Assembly (NCBI GenBank): GCA_029202985.1
Contig: CP119316.1
Span: forward strand, 186,001 to 250,000
Direction: 5' to 3'
DNA length: 64,000 bases
DNA from: Candidatus Andeanibacterium colombiense
GTDB lineage: Bacteria > Pseudomonadota > Alphaproteobacteria > Sphingomonadales > Sphingomonadaceae
The notes beneath the pieces were generated by a model, which made no database searches, had not been told where the DNA came from, and was given only the letters and a program-made list of their open reading frames with translations. Position numbers and translations under genes: made by a program. This document shows, in pieces, positions 14,506-23,442 of the stretch. Each line of letters opens with the position of its first letter. Within the stretch, counting starts at the first letter, position 1.

Positions 14506-15889
14506 CCAGATCCTCACCGTCGCACAGATGCAGGCGGCGGAGCAGGCGCTGATCGATGCCGGAAGCAATCAAGCCTCTGGGGTCGATGCGCTGATGCAGC
14601 TCGCCGGGCGCGGGGCGGCCGAATGGATCTATCGGATCGCCTGGCCGAAGCCGGTGACCGTGCTGTGCGGCCCCGGTAACAATGGCGGTGATGGCTATGT
14701 TATCGCCGAGGGATTGCGCGAACGCGGCTTGCCGGTGACGGTGGTAGAGGCGTTCGAACCCGCGACCGAAGCGGCGCACAATGCGCGCGCGGCCTACGCC
14801 GGTGGGACCGCGATGAGCGGCGAATTGCCGTTCGGCGCGGTGCTGGTCGATTGCCTGTTCGGTAGCGGGCTGACCCGGCCGCTCGATCCCGAGACTGCGG
14901 AACTGCTGCGCCGCCTTGCCGGCTCGCACCGCTATCGGATTGCGATCGACCTGCCGAGCGGGATCGAGAGCGACAGCGGCCGGGCGCTGAACGACGGGCT
15001 GCCGAGCTACGATCTGACCCTCGCGCTGGGCGCGTGGAAGTTCGCCCATTGGACGATGCCCGCCGCGGCCTCGATGGGCGCGCGGCATCTGGTCCCGATC
15101 GGGATCGGCGAGGTGCCCGGTGCGGCGCAATTGCTTGGCAGGCCGAAGCTCGCGGCCCCCGCACTCGATGCCCATAAATACACCCGCGGGCTGCTCGCGG
15201 TGGTCGCCGGCGCAATGCCCGGCGCGGCCTTGCTGGCGAGCGAAGCGGCGATGCGCGGCGGGGCCGGTTATGTGAAGCTCGCCGCCCATGCGCCGCCCGC
15301 GGGAACCCCGGCCGACCTCGTGGTCCAGCCCGATGCGCTGGCCGATACGCGGCTCTCCGCGGTGCTGATCGGCCCCGGCCTCGGGCGCGGGGATTGGGCG
15401 CGCGAAAAGCTCGCCGAGGCGATGCGCATGCCGGTGCCGCGGGTGATCGATGCCGATGCGTTGCTGCTGATGCGGACCGATATGCTCGCGAGCCGCTCTG
15501 CCGCGCTGGTCGCGACCCCGCATGAGGGGGAGCTGGCCCAGCTCGCCGATGCGTTCGATGTTCATGCCTCGGGCAAGGGCGGGATCGCGCGCAAGCTTGC
15601 CCAGCGGGTCGGGATGATCGTGATCGCCAAGGGTTCCGATACGCTGATCGCCGCGCCCGATGGCCGCGTCGCGATTGCCCGGCCGGCGCCGAGCTGGCTC
15701 TCGACAGCCGGGACCGGCGATGTCCTCGCCGGGATCGTCGCGAGCCGGCTAGCGACTGGGACGGACGGCTTCGACGCGGCCTGCGAGGCGGTATGGCTCC
15801 ACGGCGAAGCCGCGCGGCGGGCCGGGCCCGCGCTTACCCCTTCCAGCCTGATCGCGCAGATCCCTGCCGCGCTGGCTGCCTGCCTATGA
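14489..15889 (+). CDS. nnr: bifunctional NAD(P)H-hydrate epimerase / ADP-dependent NAD(P)HX dehydratase
   Basis: This 466-residue metabolite-repair enzyme has two domains. The N-terminal YjeF epimerase domain (about 1-215) carries VLCGPGNNGGDGYVIAE and the acidic loop VLVDCLFGSGLTRPL. The C-terminal ribokinase-like dehydratase domain (about 225-466) carries VLIGPGLGRG and the catalytic TAGTGDVLAG block. Together they restore hydrated NADH and NADPH. The GTG start at 14489 lies inside the end of the lipoprotein gene. Its stop overlaps the next ATG (ATGA), so this gene and the methyltransferase are probably cotranslated. Confidence 0.9.
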   Translation: MTNPHSQILTVAQMQAAEQALIDAGSNQASGVDALMQLAGRGAAEWIYRIAWPKPVTVLCGPGNNGGDGYVIAEGLRERGLPVTVVEAFEPATEAAHNARAAYAGGTAMSGELPFGAVLVDCLFGSGLTRPLDPETAELLRRLAGSHRYRIAIDLPSGIESDSGRALNDGLPSYDLTLALGAWKFAHWTMPAAASMGARHLVPIGIGEVPGAAQLLGRPKLAAPALDAHKYTRGLLAVVAGAMPGAALLASEAAMRGGAGYVKLAAHAPPAGTPADLVVQPDALADTRLSAVLIGPGLGRGDWAREKLAEAMRMPVPRVIDADALLLMRTDMLASRSAALVATPHEGELAQLADAFDVHASGKGGIARKLAQRVGMIVIAKGSDTLIAAPDGRVAIARPAPSWLSTAGTGDVLAGIVASRLATGTDGFDAACEAVWLHGEAARRAGPALTPSSLIAQIPAALAACL

Positions 15890-17079
15890 CCACCGAAACC
15901 ATCCTGCGTGTCGCCGCCAAGGGCGACGGATTGACCGGGAGCGGCCGCCATATCCCGCGCGCCGCGCCGGGCGACATCGTGCGCGAAGACGGCACCCTCG
16001 AACCCGGACCGCACCATGCGGCACCGGCCTGCCGTCATTACGGCGCCTGCGGCGGGTGCCAGTTGCAGCATCTCGACGAGGAGGCGCTTGCCGGCTTCGT
16101 CACCGACCGGGTCGCCAATGCGGCCGAAGGGCAGGGCCTCGAACCGGGCCTGCTCGCTGCGCCGCATCTGTCGCCGCCGCACAGCCGCCGCCGCGCGACC
16201 TTGCATGCGGTGAATGGCGGGGGCGGGCCGCTGATCGGCTTTCACGAAGCGGGGTCGCACAAGGTGGTCGGGCTCAACGAATGCCCGGTGCTGCGGCCCG
16301 AACTGCTCGATGCGGTTGCGCGGATCAAGGAGATGCTCGCCCGGCGCAAGGGCAAGTATTCCGCCAATATCGAACTCGCGCTGACCGATCAGGGCGTCGA
16401 CTGCGGGATCAAGGGGCTGACGTTCGAAGGCCTCGAACAGGCCGAAGCGCTGATGGACTTTTCGAACAATAGCGGCCTTGCGCGGTTGACCCTGGACGAG
16501 GGTTATGGCCCCGAAACCCGCTGGGAGCCCGAGCCGGTCACCGTCACCCTTTCGGGCGTCGCGGTGCCGTTCCCGTCGGGCTCATTCCTCCAGGCAACGC
16601 AGGACGGCGAGGCCGCGCTGGTTGCCGCCGCGCGCGAGTGGCTGGCCGGAGCGCACACGATTGCCGATCTCTTCTCCGGTCTCGGCACCTTCGCCTTCGC
16701 GCTCGCCGGCCCGGCCAAGGTGCTTGCCGCCGAGGCCGCGCGCGATGCCTATCTCGCGTGCAAGACGGCCGCGGGGACCAGCGGCAGGCCGGTCCATGCG
16801 ATCCACCGCGACCTGTTCCGCAATCCGCTCCAGCCCGAAGAACTCAACCGCTTCGACGCGGTGGTGCTCGATCCGCCGCGCGCCGGTGCGCGCGATCAGG
16901 TCCAATTGCTCGCCGAAAGCACGGTCCAGCGGATCGTCTATATCAGCTGCAACCCGTCGAGCTGGGCGCGCGATGCGGCGATGCTAAGGGACGGCGGCTA
17001 CCGGCTTGAGGAACTGCGCCCGGTGGGCCAGTTCCGCTGGTCGACCCATGTCGAGCTGGCGAGCTTCTTCACCCGCTAG
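15886..17079 (+). CDS. TrmA/RlmD-family RNA uridine-5 methyltransferase
   Basis: This 397-residue class I SAM-dependent RNA methyltransferase has N-terminal cluster cysteines in CRHYGACGGCQLQHL (C-x5-C-x2-C). The SAM-binding motif is IADLFSGLGTFAF, and the catalytic nucleophile Cys is in ISCNPSSWARDAAML near residue 355. Family members make m5U in 23S rRNA or tRNA; the exact target cannot be told from sequence alone. ATG 15886 overlaps the preceding TGA. The 3' end overlaps the convergent hydrolase gene by 11 bases (17069-17079), leaving no room for a terminator between them. Confidence 0.9.
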   Translation: MTTETILRVAAKGDGLTGSGRHIPRAAPGDIVREDGTLEPGPHHAAPACRHYGACGGCQLQHLDEEALAGFVTDRVANAAEGQGLEPGLLAAPHLSPPHSRRRATLHAVNGGGGPLIGFHEAGSHKVVGLNECPVLRPELLDAVARIKEMLARRKGKYSANIELALTDQGVDCGIKGLTFEGLEQAEALMDFSNNSGLARLTLDEGYGPETRWEPEPVTVTLSGVAVPFPSGSFLQATQDGEAALVAAAREWLAGAHTIADLFSGLGTFAFALAGPAKVLAAEAARDAYLACKTAAGTSGRPVHAIHRDLFRNPLQPEELNRFDAVVLDPPRAGARDQVQLLAESTVQRIVYISCNPSSWARDAAMLRDGGYRLEELRPVGQFRWSTHVELASFFTR

Positions 17080-17854
17080 CCAAGCCCTCCAGGATCGGGA
17101 TCAGTTCGCCGAACAACCATTCCCGAGCTTCCGCCTCCGCAAAGGCGTGACTGGCGCCGGTGCAATGGCGCAGGCGCGGATCCGCGGCATCCCAGTTGGC
17201 AGCGAACACCTGCGCGGTGCGGTCGCGGCCCGCGAGCAGGATGGTGGAGTTGCCCGCAAACCGCGCGAGGCCGGCCGCGACTTCCTCGGCCAGACCGCTC
17301 GGCGCGGGAGCGGGGCGCAACGCGTGGCGGATGCCGCCGGCCAGCTTGCGCAGCGAGACGCCGCCGGTGAGCAGGCGCCAGAGTTCCTTCGGATTGTGTA
17401 ATTTCGCGGAATAGCGCGCGCGCAGCGCGGCAGGCGGCGGCGCGGTGTGAGCGCCTTCGATCGTCCACGGATTGGCGAGCGCGAGCGCGTCGAGCCCCGC
17501 GCCCGCCGACAGCATCAGCGCGCTCGCGGCATCGCAATTGCCGAAGCCGGCGATGCGGGTGAGCTGCGGCGCTTCCCGGCGGAACGCGGCGAGGGCGGCG
17601 GATATATCGGGCGCGCTGTGGCGGAAGCCGGTATTCTCACCCTCGCTGTCGCCGACCCCGCGCCGGTCGAAGCGGAACACCGGGAAGCCGGTCGCGGCGA
17701 TCCGTGCGGCGAGTTCGGCCTGGCCGCCAAATGCGCCAGCGCGGGTCTCGTTGCCGCCTGTCACGATCAGCAGGCCGGTTGTGCCCGGCGCTTCGTCGAG
17801 CGTGGCCGCAAGCCGCGCGCCCTGGCACGCGAAGCTCAGGTGCCGCCGGCTCAC
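17069..17854 (-). CDS. exosortase A-associated hydrolase 1
   Basis: This 261-residue alpha/beta hydrolase matches the hydrolase-1 family tied to type 1 exosortase systems (TIGR03100). Recognisable segments are LLIVTGGNETRAGAFGGQ near residue 30, FRFDRRGVGDSEGENTGFRH around residue 65, and a late acid/His pair near GASHAF. The usual G-x-S-x-G nucleophile elbow reads GFGNCD, so Cys may replace Ser. The GTG start overlaps the hydrolase-2 stop codon by 4 bases. The substrate is unknown. An acyl or thioester intermediate of the neighbouring ligase/ACP is a reasonable guess. Confidence 0.82.
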   Translation of the reverse strand: MSRRHLSFACQGARLAATLDEAPGTTGLLIVTGGNETRAGAFGGQAELAARIAATGFPVFRFDRRGVGDSEGENTGFRHSAPDISAALAAFRREAPQLTRIAGFGNCDAASALMLSAGAGLDALALANPWTIEGAHTAPPPAALRARYSAKLHNPKELWRLLTGGVSLRKLAGGIRHALRPAPAPSGLAEEVAAGLARFAGNSTILLAGRDRTAQVFAANWDAADPRLRHCTGASHAFAEAEAREWLFGELIPILEGLASG

Positions 17855-18513
17855 GGCTGGAGCCCGACCGACAGCACCGCGGCCAGCGCATCGGCCTGCG
17901 CCGGATCGAAATCGGGTTCGGCCCGAAGCCATGGCGGGCCGCGACCGATGGTGCCCTGCGCGATGTCGGCCAGTCGCCCGCTGTCGGCCAGCATCGCGTG
18001 CTCAAGATCGCGGATCAGCGCCGTGCCGATCCGGTAGCCGGCAAGGTCGAGCCCCGTGTCGCGCCCCGTCTCGAGCAGGCCTTCCGTGGTGAGGTCTTCA
18101 CCCGCCTCGCGCGCGGCGATCACCCGCGCTCGCAGCAGCGCCCGCAGCGCGCTCGCGCCGCCGGTCGGGGCATAGCGCCAGCCGGGCAGGGCGGCGGGGG
18201 CGAGGATTGCGGAGGCACGGATGGTCAGCACATGGCTCGCGCCGAAATGGTTTGCGGCGGCGACCGCCGCGGCGCGCCAGCCTGCCAGCGTTTGCGCTTC
18301 CAGCGGCGCGAGGCTTTCGTTGCAGCCGGGCAGGTCGGGTAGAAAGCTGTCGATCCCGGCCCGGTCGAGCCGCCGCATCGTTTCGGCCGCGAGGCGCCGG
18401 GTCTTGTTGGCTTCATCGAAAAGTGCCGGCAGCACCAGCAGGCGGGACTTGCGGCCCCGATCGAAGGCGAGGGCGTATTCGTCGCCGTCGGCGCAAGGCC
18501 AGGCTGCGATCAT
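17851..18513 (-). CDS. exosortase A-associated hydrolase 2
   Basis: This 220-residue protein of the second hydrolase family of type 1 exosortase loci (TIGR03101) shows LLVLPALFDEANKTRRLAAE, FLPDLPGCNESLAPLEAQTL and a C-terminal WLRAEPDFDP that fit the family. It lacks a clean GxSxG elbow, so catalysis is uncertain. ATG 18513 overlaps the ACP stop by 4 bases and the 3' end overlaps hydrolase 1 by 4. Three consecutive overlapping genes therefore form one tightly coupled unit. An upstream in-frame extension overlapping the ACP gene is Arg-rich and was discarded. Confidence 0.82.
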   Translation of the reverse strand: MIAAWPCADGDEYALAFDRGRKSRLLVLPALFDEANKTRRLAAETMRRLDRAGIDSFLPDLPGCNESLAPLEAQTLAGWRAAAVAAANHFGASHVLTIRASAILAPAALPGWRYAPTGGASALRALLRARVIAAREAGEDLTTEGLLETGRDTGLDLAGYRIGTALIRDLEHAMLADSGRLADIAQGTIGRGPPWLRAEPDFDPAQADALAAVLSVGLQP

Positions 18514-18785
18514 CCAGCCGTTTTGGCTTCGGCGAAGGCGAGGAGCCCGCCATAGGTCTCGAGCATCTCGCCATCGACCTCGTCGTCGTCGATCACGATC
18601 CCGAGGCGATCCTCGATCTCGGTGAGGAGGCCCGCGACCGCCATCGAATCGAGCTCGGGCAGCGCGCCGAACAGGCCGGTCTCGCCGGTGAAGTCGTCGA
18701 CCTGATCGGCGTCGAGGCCGAGCACGTCGCACAGGATCGCGCGCAGGACGGCGTCGGTCTCGCTGCGTTCGGAAATATTGCTCAT
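18510..18785 (-). CDS. acyl carrier protein of the exosortase A locus
   Basis: This 91-residue acidic four-helix carrier has the 4'-phosphopantetheine attachment Ser in PELDSMAVAGL (about residue 47). It is more acidic at the C terminus than a fatty-acid ACP and is not next to fab genes, so it likely serves a dedicated acyl-transfer pathway with the neighbouring ligase and hydrolases. ATG 18785 was chosen; an earlier ATG adds a basic, non-ACP-like leader. It lies 34 bases downstream of the GNAT gene in the same direction. Confidence 0.85.
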   Translation of the reverse strand: MSNISERSETDAVLRAILCDVLGLDADQVDDFTGETGLFGALPELDSMAVAGLLTEIEDRLGIVIDDDEVDGEMLETYGGLLAFAEAKTAG

Positions 18786-18819
18786 GGAACCCTGAGATAC
18801 CCGTGAATGAGGCGCCGCT

Positions 18820-19809
18820 CTAGCTTTGGCGGCCCCGCGAGGCAAGTTTGCGCAGTGCCCCCTTCGCCAGCCGCACCCAATGGGCCGGGCGGCCGGGGCG
18901 GAGGCATTCGAGACGATAGCGCTGGCGGGTCTCTTCCATCCACATGCTCTTGTAGGGATCGTCGCCGGTGCCGAAATCGACCAGCTCGACCTTGTCGCGG
19001 TCGATCACCCGTTCGAACAGCGCGGCGGTGAGCACGGTCCCGGCCGAGAGCGGCTCGGATTCGGGCGTATGGGCGAGCTTGTGGATGAAGGCGGTGCCGC
19101 CTTCCACGGTCCAGAACTGCGCGGCCACCGCGCGGCCTTCGTAGCGCGCGATACCGAGGCGCAGGCGCCCGGCGGCGCCTTCCTGCTCGGCGAAGCGGCG
19201 CAGCATCGCGGGCTTGCCTTCGTTCGGCTTCCAGCTTGCCTGATAGACCGCCTCGTAATCGCGCCACGCCTTTGGATCGAAGCGATCGATGGTCTCGACC
19301 TCGATCTTCTTCGCCTTGCGCTTGAGCGTGGTGCGCAGCGGGCCGGGGCGGCCGGCGAGGTAGTCCGGGTAGGACCGGCCGGCGATGCGCAGGATGTGGT
19401 TGGTGTCGCAGGGCTCGAGGATCACCGCCCAGCCGGCCGCGCGGAAAGCGGCGGCGAGCGCGGAGGCGGACAGGTCCTCGTCTGGCACAGGCCACAGCAC
19501 CAGCCGCTCGCGCCCGTCCTTCAGCTTCGTCGCGATCGCGGAGAGCAGCGCCTGCCGATCCGCTCCCGGCGTCGCGAGCGCGCGCCAGGTGAAATTGTAC
19601 CAATTGGCCAGCGGCACCAGCGCTCCGCCCTCGCGCATCAGCGGCAGGGCGGCGGCCTGGGTGCTGTTTTGGGCGCCGACGATAATTGGCTCCAGCCCGC
19701 CTTCCTCGGCCAGCAGCGTAAACCATTCCGGCCGGTCGAACGGCGCGGCGCTTGCCAGCCCCATGGCTTGCAAGACATTAACCCTGTCGTGATAGCTGAC
19801 TGCGATCAC
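18820..19809 (-). CDS. GNAT/FemAB-like acetyltransferase (CelD type)
   Basis: This 329-residue protein has a BioF2/CelD-like acetyltransferase fold. It shows AAPFDRPEWFTLLAEEGGLE near the N terminus, LKRKAKKIEVE in the middle, and ELVDFGTGDDPYKSMWMEETRQRY near the C terminus, the last being a hallmark of this family in exopolysaccharide loci. The first codon used is GTG 19809; an internal ATG at 19764 is possible. It starts the leftward arm of the exosortase locus and is separated from the divergent ligase gene by only about 39 bases, so the two promoters must overlap. Probable role: acyl modification of the polymer or its precursor. Confidence 0.75.
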   Translation of the reverse strand: MIAVSYHDRVNVLQAMGLASAAPFDRPEWFTLLAEEGGLEPIIVGAQNSTQAAALPLMREGGALVPLANWYNFTWRALATPGADRQALLSAIATKLKDGRERLVLWPVPDEDLSASALAAAFRAAGWAVILEPCDTNHILRIAGRSYPDYLAGRPGPLRTTLKRKAKKIEVETIDRFDPKAWRDYEAVYQASWKPNEGKPAMLRRFAEQEGAAGRLRLGIARYEGRAVAAQFWTVEGGTAFIHKLAHTPESEPLSAGTVLTAALFERVIDRDKVELVDFGTGDDPYKSMWMEETRQRYRLECLRPGRPAHWVRLAKGALRKLASRGRQS

Positions 19810-19848
19810 TCGCCCGACTCCTGATTGCCCTATTTCCCGGAAAGACCA

Positions 19849-21375
19849 TTGTCAGTAGCCCCCGATCCGGATGCCCGCCCACTCGACCACCTCGCCCTGT
19901 TCGGGGCGGAGGATGCGTCGGCGCTCGTGCTCCGGCAGGGCACCCTTAGCTACAAGGCCTTAAGGGAGCGTATCTCGCTGCTGGCGGCGTGGCTGGCCGC
20001 CCGGGTGCCCGAACATGGCGCGCGGGTCGCGAGCTGGGCGGCGAAAGGCGAGCTGACCTGCCTGCTGCCGCTGGCGGCCGCACGGGCGGGGCTCGTGCAT
20101 GTCCCGATCAATCCGCTGCTCAAACATGCGCAGGTCGCCTATATTCTCGCCGACAGCGGCGCGGCCTTGCTGATCGGGAACGCGGCGCGGCTTGCGAGCC
20201 TGGGCATGAACGATGTGCCCGAAGGCTGCGCGACGATCGAGGAAGCACAGGCCTGGACCGAGGCCGAGGCGCTGGGCGGTTCGTTCGGCCCGTCCGCTGC
20301 CGATCCGGATGAGCTGGCGGCGATTCTCTACACCAGCGGCTCGACCGGCAAGCCCAAGGGCGTGATGCTGAGCCACGCGAATCTGTGGCTCGGCGCGGTC
20401 AGCGTCGCGAACTACCTCGGGCTTGAGCCTGACGATGTGGTGCTCGGCGTGTTGCCGCTGTCGTTCGATTACGGCCAGAATCAGTTGCTCAGCGCATGGC
20501 GCGCGGGGGCGAGCGTGGTGCCGCTCGATTACCTCACCGCGCGCGATGTCGTGAAATCCTGCGAGAAGCACCGGATCACCACACTCGCCGCGGTTCCGCC
20601 GCTATGGGTGCAACTGGCCGAGCAGGACTGGCCGCCGGCCGCTTCCGCCCCGCTGCGGCGGCTGACCAACAGCGGCGGCGCGCTGACGGTCGATCTGGTC
20701 GCCAGATTGCGCGCATTGTTCCCGCGGGCGCGGCTGTTCCCGATGTACGGGCTGACCGAGGCGTTCCGCTCGACCTATCTCGATCCTGAGCTGGTCGCGA
20801 CGCATCCGACCTCGATGGGCGGGGCGATCCCCTTTGTCGAAGTGCTGGTGATCGGCGATGATGGCGCCGAGACCGGGCCGGGCGAGGAGGGCGAGTTGGT
20901 GCATTGCGGGCCTCTGGTGGCACAGGGCTATTGGCGGGATGCCGCGCGTACCGCCGAGCGGTTCAGGCCGGCTCCGGCATCGTCGGCCTATGGCGGCACC
21001 GCGGTCTGGTCGGGCGACCGGGTTTTCCGCGACGCGGAAGGCCTGCTGTATTTCGCCGGGCGGCGCGACGCGATGATCAAGAGCGCCGGCAACCGGATCT
21101 CGCCGCAGGAAATCGAGGAAGCGGCACTCGCCACCGGGTTGGTCGCCGAGGCGATTGCGCTGGGCGTTGCCGACGAGCGGCTGGGGCAGGCGGTGCATCT
21201 GATCGTGCGCGCGGCCGCCGGGGCGGGCGATGCGGAACACGCTTTGCCCAAGGCGCTCGCGAAGGAACTGCCGAATTTCATGCAGCCGAAAGTGATTCAC
21301 TGGCGCGAGGCGATGCCGCTCAATCCGAACGGCAAGATCGACCGCGCGGCGCTGGCGCAGGAGTTGGCGGCGTGA
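19849..21375 (+). CDS. acyl-CoA ligase (AMP-forming), exosortase A-associated
   Basis: This 508-residue adenylate-forming enzyme belongs to the ligase family of type 1 exosortase loci (TIGR03098). It has the AMP-binding P-loop LYTSGSTGKPKGVMLSHANL (about residue 165), MYGLTEAF, and the C-terminal RRDAMIKSAGNRISPQEIEE hinge with catalytic Lys in NPNGKIDR. It likely charges an acyl or amino-acid group for transfer to the neighbouring ACP. I prefer TTG 19849, which follows GGAAAG, over TTG 19825. The stop overlaps the decarboxylase start by GTGA. Confidence 0.88.
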   Translation: MSVAPDPDARPLDHLALFGAEDASALVLRQGTLSYKALRERISLLAAWLAARVPEHGARVASWAAKGELTCLLPLAAARAGLVHVPINPLLKHAQVAYILADSGAALLIGNAARLASLGMNDVPEGCATIEEAQAWTEAEALGGSFGPSAADPDELAAILYTSGSTGKPKGVMLSHANLWLGAVSVANYLGLEPDDVVLGVLPLSFDYGQNQLLSAWRAGASVVPLDYLTARDVVKSCEKHRITTLAAVPPLWVQLAEQDWPPAASAPLRRLTNSGGALTVDLVARLRALFPRARLFPMYGLTEAFRSTYLDPELVATHPTSMGGAIPFVEVLVIGDDGAETGPGEEGELVHCGPLVAQGYWRDAARTAERFRPAPASSAYGGTAVWSGDRVFRDAEGLLYFAGRRDAMIKSAGNRISPQEIEEAALATGLVAEAIALGVADERLGQAVHLIVRAAAGAGDAEHALPKALAKELPNFMQPKVIHWREAMPLNPNGKIDRAALAQELAA

Positions 21376-22598
21376 GGCCGCTCGGCCCGATTCCTGCAGC
21401 CTATCAGGCGCTTGACGGCGAACTTGCGGTCGGCGGCAAAACCGCGTCGGCGCTGGTGGCAGAGGCTGGCGGAACTCCGCTGTTCGTCTATTCGCGCGAT
21501 CTGATCCGGGAGCGCGTGGCGGATCTGCGCGCCGCGATGCCCACTCGGCTCGCTATTCATTATGCGGTGAAGGCCAATCCGTTCGCGCCGTTGCTGCGCG
21601 AGATGGCCGGGCTAGTCGATGGCTTCGATATCGCCTCGGGCGGTGAATTGGCGATGGTCCGCGCCGCCGGGATCGACCCCGCCGAAGTCAGCTTCGCCGG
21701 GCCCGGCAAACGCGACGACGAACTCGAGGCGGCGATAACTGCCGGCGTGACGCTCAATCTCGAATCCGAGAATGAGGGCCGCCGTGCGCTCTTCATCGCC
21801 GAAAAAATCGGCCTCATCCCGCGGCTCGCGATCCGGGTGAATCCCGATTTCGAGCTGAAGGGCTCGGGGATGAAGATGGGCGGGGGCGCCAAGCCGTTCG
21901 GCCTCGATGTCGGGCGCGTTCCGGCGCTCGCACGCGAATTGATCGACGCCGGGGCCGAATGGCGCGGGCTGCATATCTTCGCCGGGAGCCAGGCGCTCGA
22001 TGCAGGGGCGATCGCGGATGCGCAAGGCAATGTCCTCGATCTCGCGGCACGCCTCGCGCGCGAGATCGGGACCGCGCTGCCGCGGCTTAACATGGGCGGC
22101 GGGTTCGGCATCCCCTACTTCGCCGGGGATGCGCCGCTGGATATTGCGGCAATCGGATCGACGCTGAGAAACCGCTTCGAAACACTTCCGGAAGCGCTTG
22201 AGAACACCCAGTTCTGCATCGAGCTCGGCCGCTATCTCGTAGGCGAAGCCGGGGTCTATCTGACCCGCATCGTCGACCGCAAGGACAGCCACGGCCAGAC
22301 CTTCCTGATTGTCGATGGCGGGCTGCACCACCAGCTTGCCGCCTCGGGCAATTTCGGCACTGTGGTCCGCCGCAACTACCCGCTGGCGATCGCATCGCGT
22401 TTCGTTGCACCTGCAATCGAGGAAGCGAGCGTGGTCGGCTGCCTGTGCACCCCGCTCGACCGCCTGGCCGATCAGGCTCTGCTGCCCAATGCCGAAATCG
22501 GCGATCTGGTCGCGGTGTTCTGCGCCGGTGCCTATGGCGCGACCGCCAGCCCGAGTGCTTTTCTCGGCCAGGGTCCGGCGCGGGAAATCCTCGTTTAA
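21372..22598 (+). CDS. PLP-dependent decarboxylase, exosortase A-associated
   Basis: This 408-residue fold-III (alanine racemase-like) decarboxylase is of the type found in exosortase 1 loci (TIGR03099). The PLP Lys is in IHYAVKANPFAPLLREM (about residue 63). The family blocks GFDIASGGEL, VSFAGPGKRDDELEAA, GLHIFAGSQ and a late ELGRYLVGEAG are present. Relatives decarboxylate diaminopimelate, ornithine or similar amino acids; the substrate here is unknown. The GTG start overlaps the ligase stop. A 188-base gap without a gene follows, and the export gene probably has its own promoter there. Confidence 0.88.
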   Translation: MRPLGPIPAAYQALDGELAVGGKTASALVAEAGGTPLFVYSRDLIRERVADLRAAMPTRLAIHYAVKANPFAPLLREMAGLVDGFDIASGGELAMVRAAGIDPAEVSFAGPGKRDDELEAAITAGVTLNLESENEGRRALFIAEKIGLIPRLAIRVNPDFELKGSGMKMGGGAKPFGLDVGRVPALARELIDAGAEWRGLHIFAGSQALDAGAIADAQGNVLDLAARLAREIGTALPRLNMGGGFGIPYFAGDAPLDIAAIGSTLRNRFETLPEALENTQFCIELGRYLVGEAGVYLTRIVDRKDSHGQTFLIVDGGLHHQLAASGNFGTVVRRNYPLAIASRFVAPAIEEASVVGCLCTPLDRLADQALLPNAEIGDLVAVFCAGAYGATASPSAFLGQGPAREILV

Positions 22599-22786
22599 CA
22601 TTCCCTTTCGAGCGGTCCCTTTTCGGGACGGCGGCGGAAAACTCCCTGCAAACCCACGCATTTGGCGCATTGGCTAACGAGATGTTCACCCTTTTCGGGG
22701 AAAACGCCCCCCGGATCCGCGGGGCGTGTCCGCTGCGGGAAAGCCGCCGGCGGCCGGTCCCGAAACGAAGATTTGGGAACGTACCA

Positions 22787-23428
22787 ATGCGAAGCTCTAC
22801 AAGTGCCCGGCTGTTTCTGGGCGCTGCTCTTGCCAGCCTGACGCTGACCGGCTGCGCCAGCAGCGGCGGGCCGAAGCTGCCGCCCGCGCAATTCGTCGCG
22901 ATGCAGGAGGGCCCGGGCGAGGAATATGTGATCGGCCCGCTCGACCAGCTGACGATCTATGTCTGGCGCAATCCGGAACTCGGCGCATCGGTACAGGTTC
23001 GCCCCGACGGCCGCATCACCACACCGCTGGTCTCCGACATGCCGGCGGTGGGGAAGACCCCGTCGATGCTGTCCGAGGACATTCGCCTGCAGCTTTCGCA
23101 ATATATCACCGATCCGCTGGTTTCGGTGATCGTCAACCAGTTCGCCGGCACTTTCAGCCAGCAGGTCCGCGTGATCGGCGCGACCGAGAAGCCGGCCTCG
23201 CTGCCCTACCGCGCGAACATGACCCTCCTCGATGCGATGATCGCGGTCGGCGGGCTGAGCGAATACGCGAGCGGCAACCGCGCGAAGCTGATCCGCTTCG
23301 ACAAGAGCACCGGCAAGCAGACCGAATATGCGCTGCGCCTGTCCGACCTGCTCAAGAAGGGCCAGAGCGACGCCAATGTGATGCTGATGCCCGGCGACGT
23401 GATCATCATCCCCGAAAGCATGTTTTAA
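22787..23428 (+). CDS. XrtA-system polysaccharide export lipoprotein (Wza-like)
   Basis: This 213-residue outer-membrane export protein (TIGR03027 family) begins MRSSTSARLFLGAALASLTL with lipobox LTGC at about residue 21, so it is lipid-anchored. EEYVIGPLDQLTIYVWRNPEL starts the poly-export domain, and the SLBB-like second domain includes LLDAMIAVGGLSEYASGNRAKL. It forms the periplasmic/outer-membrane conduit with the chain-length protein that follows 14 bases later. The chosen ATG is the only one giving a signal peptide; the frame stays open far upstream without protein-like sequence. Confidence 0.9.
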   Translation: MRSSTSARLFLGAALASLTLTGCASSGGPKLPPAQFVAMQEGPGEEYVIGPLDQLTIYVWRNPELGASVQVRPDGRITTPLVSDMPAVGKTPSMLSEDIRLQLSQYITDPLVSVIVNQFAGTFSQQVRVIGATEKPASLPYRANMTLLDAMIAVGGLSEYASGNRAKLIRFDKSTGKQTEYALRLSDLLKKGQSDANVMLMPGDVIIIPESMF

Positions 23429-23442
23429 AGGGCGGCTGGGGG

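Noticed and set aside
14480..15565. A 361-codon minus-strand frame under the NAD(P)HX repair gene
   Set aside because: It is a mirror of strong plus-strand coding with no motifs. The nnr domains are intact on the other strand.
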